A DNA stretch of 18,152 nucleotides from contig NW_008705561.1 of the NCBI RefSeq assembly GCF_000186865.1, forward strand, positions 1,206,466-1,224,617. The letters are read 5' to 3'. Positions within the stretch are counted from its first letter, which is position 1; each line of letters begins with the position of its first letter. Of the stretch, positions 7,201 through 12,315 are shown piece by piece. Source of the DNA: Aureococcus anophagefferens. Its lineage: Eukaryota > Sar > Pelagophyceae > Pelagomonadales > Pelagomonadaceae. The position numbers and the translations under genes were made by a program. The notes beneath the pieces were generated by a model, which worked only from the letters and a program-made list of their open reading frames with translations, was not told the DNA's origin and did no database searches.

Positions 7201-8794
7201 CGACGACAAGCAGCTCGCGTCGGCCTACTGCAAGCTCGGCGACCACTACGCGCTGCGGAGTTTGTGGGACAAGGCGCGCGAGTTCTTCGAGCTCGCCAAG
7301 CGCCAGGCAGGGCAGGAAATGGGTGATTCAACGTCGCTTCAACGTGAGTGTTCCGCGAGCGCGCGTTCCGGAAAAAGCACCCACGCTTCGAGAGCGCTCC
7401 GAGAGATGATCGCTCGTCCAAAAATCAGCCGAAACGAGTGGAAACGACCGAGAGAGGAGCCTTTGAAGTTGGGAATTTCGCACCCTTTTCCTGCCCAGGC
7501 GCCAGGACAAGATGGCCGAGTGCTACTACCGCCTCGGCGACTTTGCGGCGCTCGAGGCGCTGGCGGGCGCCGTGCCCCAGGGCGCGCCGCTCCTCCTGGA
7601 TTTAGGCCGCAAGTTCGAGTCCGTGGGCCTCCACGCGCCCGCGGTCGAGGCCTACCTCCGCGCGGGCGAACCCAAGGCCGCGATCGACTGCTGCGTGCTC
7701 CTGAACCAGTGGGAGAAGGCCGTGGAGATCGCCGAGGAGTTCGGCTTCCAGCAGATCGAGGGGCTGCTGGCCAAGTACGCGGCCGCTTTGTTGCAGCGCG
7801 GCGACCGGCTTTTGGCCGTCGAGCTCTCGCCAGGGCAGGACAAGAGAGCGAAATTCCCAACTTCAAAGGCTCCGCTCTCGGCCGTGTTCCACTCGTTTCG
7901 GCTGATTTTTGGACGAGCGATCATCTCTTGGAACGGTCTCGAAGCGTGGATGCTTTTCCTGGAACGCGCGCGCGCGGGACACTCACGTTGAAGCGACGTT
8001 GAATCTCTCTCGTCCCGCCCAGGCTCTACCGGAAGGCGAACAAGGCGACGGACGCGGCGAAGCTGCTGGCGGCCATCGCCGAGGACGTCGGCGTCCAGCA
8101 GGCGAACCCGCTGCGCGCGAAGAAGCTCCACGTGCTCGCCGCCCTCGAGGTCGAGCGCTACCGGAAGAAGACGCTGGACCTCACCGCGACGCGCGGCGGC
8201 GACATCGCCCAGACGACGGCGGCGACGCTCGACACGCTCATGACGCACGACCAGGAGAGCGGCGCGTCCGGCGCCAAGGTGCTGGACAACGCCTGGCGCG
8301 GCGCGGCGGCCTACCACTACTACGTCCTCGCCCACAAGCAGCTCTACGCGGGGTCCATGGACGCGGCGACGAAGACGTCGATCCGCCTCGCCGAGTACGA
8401 GGACGTGCTCCCGCGCCGCGACATCTACTCCATCGTCGCCCTCGCGGCCTACCACAGCGGCGACTACGACGTCTGCTCCCGGGCCTTCATCAAGCTCGAG
8501 ACTTTGGACGACCTCGCCGAGGACGAGCAGGACGAGATCCAGCGCCTCGCGCTCGCGATCTTCTCCAAGAAGCCGCCGGGCGAGCACTCGCCGCTCGCGT
8601 CCTGCTACATCGCCTGCCTCGAGACGGGCACGCCCTACCACGCCTGCACGAAGACGGGCCGCGCCGTCCTCGACGGCCGCACGCTCCAGTGCACGACGTG
8701 CCGGCACCACGCGTTCGAGGCGGAGCTGAGCCGCGACGACAACCACTGCCCCCTCTGCCACACGGTCTACCCCGCCCAGTACCGCGTCGCCTGA
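4248..8794 (+). CDS. IFT121: Intraflagellar transport protein 121 (WDR35), IFT-A complex; six exons
   Basis: Subunit of the IFT-A complex, which drives retrograde transport in cilia and flagella. Proposed exons: 4248-4269, 4342-5576, 5777-6252, 6448-7299, 7499-7822 and 8023-8794. They sum to 3681 nt, a 1226-aa protein close to the animal length of about 1180. Signatures in order: start MFIYLSK then IAIPNGV (animal form MFFYLSKKISIPN); NLSMNQTLEGH near residue 60; LTTSDQNGLIIVWML; NNRNKSVVRAM; KICIVYEDGAVIVGSVDGN (first WD40 propeller); LSWEGGGLRIALAVDAYIYF; then the second propeller; a helical TPR-like region with FVRCHDYQGIQFVKRL, AECYYRLGDF and VELYRKANK across the last junction; and a C-terminal zinc-ribbon-like CxxC...CxxC at about 1193-1196 and 1212-1215. 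Every exon junction restores family sequence. Four introns are family A introners. The stop lies 32 bp from the convergent neighbour's. Confidence 0.93.
4270..4341 (+). other. Probable in-frame 72-nt GC-AG intron near the IFT121 start
   Basis: Read through, these bases add 24 Arg/Pro-rich residues (including RRAPPLPPRRPTASPP) between MFIYLSK and IAIPNGV, which are adjacent in IFT121 proteins. Removing 4270-4341 gives MFIYLSKKIAIPNG, matching the family. The alternative 4272-4343 gives MFIYLSKSIAIPNG. Both begin with GC and end with AG. The 3' part is a pyrimidine-rich tract ending in gcag, as expected of an acceptor. No GT donor gives a correct frame. The length is a multiple of three, so the frame does not report the splicing. 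Confidence 0.72.
5577..5776 (+). mobile_element. Introner family A, copy 1 (IFT121 intron, forward orientation)
   Basis: A 200-nt GT-AG intron made of an 8-bp target copy GTCGAGTC (5577-5584) plus a 192-bp element (5585-5776). The second target copy, GTCGAGTC, is at 5777-5784. The ends are inverted repeats: cggggcagcacaagggtg against the reverse complement of the right end, ctgggcagcaaaagggtg (16 of 18 match). Exact removal joins GCCC to GTCGAG and reads APVESRLSP in frame. The donor GT belongs to the target duplication and the acceptor AG to the element end. A canonical-looking internal gtgagt would leave 44 extra nt and break the frame. It carries no coding capacity, so it is a non-autonomous, MITE-like element. 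Confidence 0.92.
5777..5784. repeat. 8-bp target-site duplication of introner A1 (exonic copy)
   Basis: GTCGAGTC here equals 5577-5584, on either side of the element. The right copy remains in the mRNA and codes for part of VES. Confidence 0.9.
6253..6447 (-). mobile_element. Introner family A, copy 2 (IFT121 intron, inverted orientation)
   Basis: The same element as copy 1, inserted in the opposite orientation (its cccaacttcaaaggctcc is the reverse complement of the family's ggagcctttgaagttggg). The target copy GCGCCTCG (6253-6260) is followed by a 187-bp element (6261-6447), and GCGCCTCG recurs at 6448-6455. Exact removal gives a 195-nt GC-AG intron and restores THGRLGIMDL, matching the IFT121 family around its LAIID motif. 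No GT donor gives the same product. The termini pair imperfectly (cggggcggggaaa against ctgggcgggaaac). Confidence 0.9.
7300..7498 (+). mobile_element. Introner family A, copy 3 (IFT121 intron, forward orientation)
   Basis: The target copy GCGCCAGG (7300-7307) is followed by a 191-bp element (7308-7498), and GCGCCAGG repeats at 7499-7506. The terminal inverted repeats cagggcaggaaatgggtg and ctgggcaggaaaagggtg match at 16 of 18 positions. The interior is nearly identical to copy 1 over long stretches, for example the shared attcaacgtcgcttcaacg. Exact removal is a 199-nt GC-AG intron joining LAK to RQDKMAECYY in frame, as in IFT121 relatives. Confidence 0.92.
7823..8022 (-). mobile_element. Introner family A, copy 4 (IFT121 intron, inverted orientation, diverged target copy)
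   Basis: A 192-bp inverted element (7831-8022) with termini cagggcaggacaagagag and ctgggcgggacgagagag (15 of 18 match). The right target copy is GCTCTACC (8023-8030). The left one is GCTCTCGC (7823-7830), sharing 6 of 8 bases. Only the right copy is exonic; it codes for LYR in VELYRKANK, conserved in IFT121. The left copy is now intronic and free to drift. Removal gives a 200-nt GC-AG intron. Confidence 0.88.
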
Positions 8795-8826
8795 GGCGGG
8801 GCGGTTGCACCCCCGTTTTAAACGAC

Positions 8827-9267
8827 TTACTTCGCCCCGCCGTCCCAGACGCTCGGGCAGTCGCGGTCCTCCTTGAGCGTGAATTTGGCCTGCCCGAGCT
8901 TCTCCTTCCGCCGGTTCTTCGCGCGCGTCGTCTCGTTCTCGGGCTTCCGCGCGCTCTTGACGAACTTGGCGCCGCCGGAGGCGTCGGCGGCCGGGAGGGC
9001 CGCGGCCGCGGCCTCGGCCTCGCGCCGCCGCGCCGCCGCCGCCTCCGCGGCCTCCGCCTCGGCGACCTCGTCCGCCGCCGCGCGCGCCGCCTCGGCGACC
9101 GCCGCCTCCGACGCCTCGCGCTCCGCGGCCGCGGCCTCGAGCGACGTGTCCGACGTCTTCAGCAGCGACACGTCGATCTCCTTCCTGCGCTTCTTCGGCG
9201 CCGGCGCGGCGTCGGGGTTGAACGCGAAGAGGTCCTCGTCGTCGTCGTCCGAGTAGCCGTCGCTCAT
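8827..9267 (-). CDS. Small charged protein of unknown function, probably nuclear
   Basis: A 146-aa protein. The N-terminus is very acidic (MSDGYSDDDDEDLFAFNP), followed by a basic patch PKKRRKE (about 24-30) that resembles a nuclear localisation signal. A long Ala/Glu-rich segment (about 43-92) is probably helical or coiled coil. The basic C-terminus, RAKNRRKEKLGQAKFTLK then EDRDCPSVWDGG, looks like a conserved motif. I do not recognise the family. ATG 9267 is preferred because MSDGYSDDDDED is a typical start. An in-frame ATG at 9336 would add 23 residues (MPVAAETAICTPARPPHAS...) that look like untranslated leader. It converges on IFT121 (32 bp between stops) and diverges from the ankyrin gene. 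Confidence 0.7.
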   Translation of the reverse strand: MSDGYSDDDDEDLFAFNPDAAPAPKKRRKEIDVSLLKTSDTSLEAAAAEREASEAAVAEAARAAADEVAEAEAAEAAAARRREAEAAAAALPAADASGGAKFVKSARKPENETTRAKNRRKEKLGQAKFTLKEDRDCPSVWDGGAK

Positions 9268-9568
9268 CTTTTTGCAGCGCGACGCGTGCGGCGGGCGCGC
9301 CGGCGTGCAGATGGCAGTTTCGGCAGCTACTGGCACGAGCTATGGATGGCTCTCTGTCGACGCGCGCGCTGGTGGACGCTCCCAGTCCCTCGTGGCCGAC
9401 GGCGTCCCCGGTCGCGGCCCGCACGCACAAGTTTTGCCGCAGCTTTGTGTGCCGTGCAATTGAACAGATATTGAACGTGTTAGCAGCCCTAGACGAGCGC
9501 GAATGCTCCGGCGGCCACCTCTAGCTGTTAACCCCTCCTAGCCTAGCAGGTGTGCTAAAGCAGCCCCC
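9268..9568. promoter_or_regulatory. Divergent intergenic region with duplicated start of the ankyrin gene and CTAG cluster
   Basis: This 301-bp region lies between two divergent starts. It contains no supported gene. It holds a partial copy of the 5' end of the ankyrin gene and four CTAG tetranucleotides (9489, 9521, 9538, 9543), which stand out in GC-rich DNA. The base composition is more AT-rich from about 9430 to 9560, as expected of a promoter. Confidence 0.45.
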
Positions 9569-9599
9569 ATGGACGAGCGCGAATGCTCCGGCGGCCACC
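9492..9599. repeat. 28-bp direct repeat around the ankyrin gene start
   Basis: The 28 bases at 9492-9519 recur exactly at 9572-9599, and a shared agcagccc lies just upstream of each (9482 and 9559). The right copy contains ATG 9569 and the first codons of the ankyrin gene. In the left copy the bases that would carry the ATG read cctaga, so it has no start. It is a tandem duplication of leader plus start with a 3-nt length difference. Confidence 0.9.
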
Positions 9600-10015
9600 A
9601 GAGCACGAGCTTGATGCGCGGCGCGCGCTACAATCAAATAGACCTCGTAGTCACCGCTCTGGAGTGCACGGCCACGAACCTGGACGCTGTGGGCGCAGAC
9701 GGCCGCACCGCATTGATGATCGCTTGCGAGGCCGGCCATCTCGAAGTGGCCAAGGCGATGGCGAACGCGGGCGCCGACATCGACGTGGAGGACGGCGCCG
9801 GCCGCACGGCGATCGACATCGCCGCGGGCGCGGGGCACGACCGCGTCGCGGCGATGCTGCGCGCCGAGGCGACGAAGCGGCGGGCGGCGTGGGACGCGAT
9901 CGTCGGCGCGAGCGCGGGCGGCGACGACGCCGCGTCGCTCGAACAGATGTTGGCGGATCTGGCCGGGGGCGGCTCCGGCGCGCGGAGCGCGACGACGCGC
10001 GAAGCGCCGTTCTAG
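9569..10015 (+). CDS. Short ankyrin-repeat protein
   Basis: A 148-aa protein. Ankyrin repeats: a weak first unit at about 14-41 (LMRGARYNQIDLVVTALECT), a clear one at about 42-74 (DGRTALMIACEAGHLEVAK then ANAGADIDVED) and a third at about 75-100 (GAGRTAIDIAAGAGHDRVA). The remaining 45 residues are Ala/Asp/Gly-rich and probably disordered. Such proteins are protein-protein adaptors, and no partner can be named. ATG 9569 has a good context (cccATGG). Its stop is 23 bp from that of the convergent monooxygenase gene. The 5' end is duplicated upstream. Confidence 0.8.
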   Translation: MDERECSGGHQSTSLMRGARYNQIDLVVTALECTATNLDAVGADGRTALMIACEAGHLEVAKAMANAGADIDVEDGAGRTAIDIAAGAGHDRVAAMLRAEATKRRAAWDAIVGASAGGDDAASLEQMLADLAGGGSGARSATTREAPF

Positions 10016-10038
10016 CACACAAGAGGAGTAAGCAGCGT

Positions 10039-12213
10039 CTAGCAAAACAAGGCGACCGCGCCGAGCGCGGCCGAAAGCAAAAAGGGCGCCGGCGACGCCG
10101 CGCCGTCGACGATGGGCGCGTCCTCGCCGTAGAGGTGGTGGACGCCGACGTTCGCGGCGCGGATGACGTCGGCGACGGTGCCCAGGTTGTCGAGCTTGTA
10201 GGCCAGGTTCTCGGAGATGTCCGGGTGCCCGTCGACCTCCGCGCACTTCTGGACGTGGAGGATGAGCCACTCGCACTCGGCCACGGGCGTCTCGTCCGAG
10301 TGCGGCGCGCACATGGCGTTGATCGCGTCGACGGCCGCGGCGTCGTCGCGCTCCAGCACCGCGAGCTCGTCGGCGTCGCAGGCGACGACCTCCTCGGCGA
10401 AGTCCGGCAGGCAGAAGCCGCAGCTCTCGTCGCAGTAGTGCGCGTAGGCGCACGCCGGGCAGAAGAGCTCCGCGCAGAAGTCGCGGTGGTCCATACCCGC
10501 GAGCCGGGCGCACGAGTACTCGTTGTCCGACGACGTGATGTCGTAGTCGAAGCAGTCGTAGCCTTCGTTGGGGTGTGTGACCGGGATGACCTCCGCGGGC
10601 TCGCCGGGCTCCAGCGTCCCCGTCCACGAATTTCCGTCGCAGCGGAGCGTCGACTGCAGCGGCCAGTAGCTCAAAGTCACCTATCAAGCACGACGGTGAC
10701 GACTTTCCATCGTTTTCCCGGTAAAAATCTCTCGAAAATCGTCGCGGCCACGGGACGCCGAGCGTCACCCAGCACATCTCGTCCGTCGTCTCCACGCCGA
10801 AGCGCGTGCTCGACGACCGCGCGGACGCGTCCATGACGCACGTCGACTGGAGCACGTCGCCGTTCTTCAGGACGAGCCCCCGCTCCTCGAGGTTGCGGTC
10901 GTACTGGTCGTCGAAGAACCAGGCCCCGTCGTTGTGGATCGTCGTCCGCTCGCCGTCGCGCCAGAGCTCGGCGTACATCTCCGCGCCCAGGAGGTGCGCG
11001 TGGAAGTTCGCGGAGAAGAGGTTCACGTCGTCCGTCGCGCCCGTGATCTCGCAGGTCCGCGTGAGGAACCAGCGGCTCGCGCCCGCGGGGATCTGGAGCG
11101 CGTTCGAGTAGCTGAGGCGCTGGCCGATCACGGAGCCCGTCGCGGCCTCGCGCGCGCGCGTCGAGTAGTGGAGCCGGAAGCCGCTGCGGTCGACGACGTT
11201 GCGGATGTTGTTCCGGTTGTCGTAGTGGACCTGCATGGCGAAGGCCTTGAGGCCCGTGATGGACTTGGACGCCTGCTCCGGCGCGAGGTAGAAGAGGTCC
11301 CGCCCCGGCGCCCAGCCGCTCAGGGACCACTCGTCGCAGGACACGTAGTAGGCGTCGGTCTTGTGCGTCTCGCCGGGCGTGATGTCGTCCCAGGCGTCGG
11401 CGCAGCCGTTGAGGACATAATGATGCGTGAAGGCGGACTGGTCGATCAACGCTTCGAGGCCGACGAGGTAGCAGTCGTGCTCCGCGCAGCGCGCCGCGTC
11501 GTCGTCGGGCACGTTCCAGATGAACTCCACGTACTCCGTGCGCGCGCCCGAGAGCTCGTAGCCGTCGATGTGGAGCTCGTAGGAGTAGTTCGATTCGGTC
11601 GCGAGTTCGTCGTCCGTGAAGAGGTCCGCGCGGACCACGTCCGGGGCCGGAGCGAAGTCCGCGCAGTCGACGGCCGCGTTCGCCGCGGCGCCGGCGGCCG
11701 CGCTCCCGGGATGGCTCGCGTTCCACGCGTCCATGAAGGCGCGGTACGCGTCGTCGAGGGCGAGGCGGTTCGACGACCCGCCTACCAAGTGCGACGGGGT
11801 CGGATTTCTTCACATCTTCAGGCGAAATTCACGCGAAAAAACACTCCCGTCGCTCGACGCTGCGACCCGCCGACGCCCGTCTCCAGCAGGCAGCACGGAT
11901 CTCCCAGCTCCTCGCCGTTCGTGTCGCCGTCCCCGTCGCTATCGAGGCCGCAGACGCTCTGCCACTCGAAGGTGTGGGCCACGAAGTCGACGCCGAAGGC
12001 GTTGAGCGCGCCCCCGCCGGCGCACGTCGAGTGGCCCAGCCCGTTGCAGCGCCAGGACCCCTGCAGCCCCAGGATGTCGTCCTCGGTCCAGGTGCAGCCC
12101 TCGGCGCCCTCGGGGCAGGGCACGCGCTCGCCGTTGGGGATCTTGTAGCGGAAGCTCGGGTAGGCCAAGGAGCCGCTTAGGACGCTCAGGAGGGCGACGA
12201 ACGTCGGGGCCAT
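10039..12213 (-). CDS. Secreted temptin-domain / copper type II ascorbate-dependent monooxygenase (DBM/PHM-like); three exons
   Basis: Exons on the minus strand: 12213-11871, 11781-10769 and 10680-10039, in all 1998 nt (665 aa). A signal peptide (MAPTFVALLSVLSGSLA) precedes a temptin-like domain (about 20-108) with IPNGERVPCP, GLGHSTCAGGGALNAFG and LDSDGDGDTNGEELGDPCC. The second part has the dopamine beta-monooxygenase / PHM copper ligands: H234-H235 (FTHHYVLNGC) and H300 (MQVHYDN) for the first copper, H375 and H377 (NFHAHLLG) and M450 (DEMC) for the second. The family hydroxylates C-H bonds using ascorbate and O2. A Cys-rich segment follows. The end, DGAASPAPFLLSAALGAVALFC, resembles a GPI-anchor signal. 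The substrate is unknown. Both introns are family B introners. The gene diverges from phytoene desaturase. Confidence 0.88.
10681..10768 (-). mobile_element. Introner family B, copy 1 (monooxygenase intron 2)
   Basis: An 88-nt GT-AG intron on the minus strand. The left flank is GTGACGCT (10768-10761) and the exonic right flank is GTGACTTT (10680-10673), a target duplication with 6 of 8 matches. The 80-nt element (10760-10681) ends ...CCGTCGTGCTTGATAG and resembles copy 2, whose end is ...CCGTCGCACTTGGTAG. Exact removal reads EMCWVTLSYWPLQ in frame. Read-through would place a divergent, out-of-frame tail after GVPW. Confidence 0.8.
11782..11870 (-). mobile_element. Introner family B, copy 2 (monooxygenase intron 1)
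   Basis: An 89-nt GC-AG intron: the target copy GCGGGTCG (11870-11863), an 81-nt element (11862-11782), then GCGGGTCG again in the exon (11781-11774). Removal joins ETGVG to GSSNRLALDD and brings the temptin domain into frame with the monooxygenase domain. The ends share an inverted GCGACGGG. It aligns with copy 1 at the 3' end (15 of the last 20 bases) and across an internal TTTTCG.G.GA.TTT block. Confidence 0.85.
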
Positions 12214-12315
12214 CCCAGGGCTGGAATTGTGAGAGCAGCCCGGTTCAACAACGCATATGCGCACAATGGTGAAGTAACGTTGCCGCGCGCTCACTTATCC
12301 ACCTCAGAGCTCAAC
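12214..12315. promoter_or_regulatory. Compact divergent promoter region, monooxygenase / phytoene desaturase
   Basis: Only 102 bp separate the two divergent ATGs (12213 on minus, 12316 on plus), so both promoters must overlap here. The region is relatively AT-rich and contains the palindrome gcatatgc (12253-12260). No classical TATA box is evident. Confidence 0.45.

Noticed and set aside
5741..8002. Single continuous IFT121 frame through two introners
   Set aside because: Introners A2 and A3 happen to be open in this frame, but the inserted residues are absent from IFT121 and the frame is lost after 7500. Exact excision restores homology throughout.
9521..11788. One 755-residue monooxygenase frame without introns
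   Set aside because: After the GVPW stretch the frame turns into Arg-rich shadow sequence. Removing 10681-10768 switches to the frame with a Cys-rich domain and GPI-like end.
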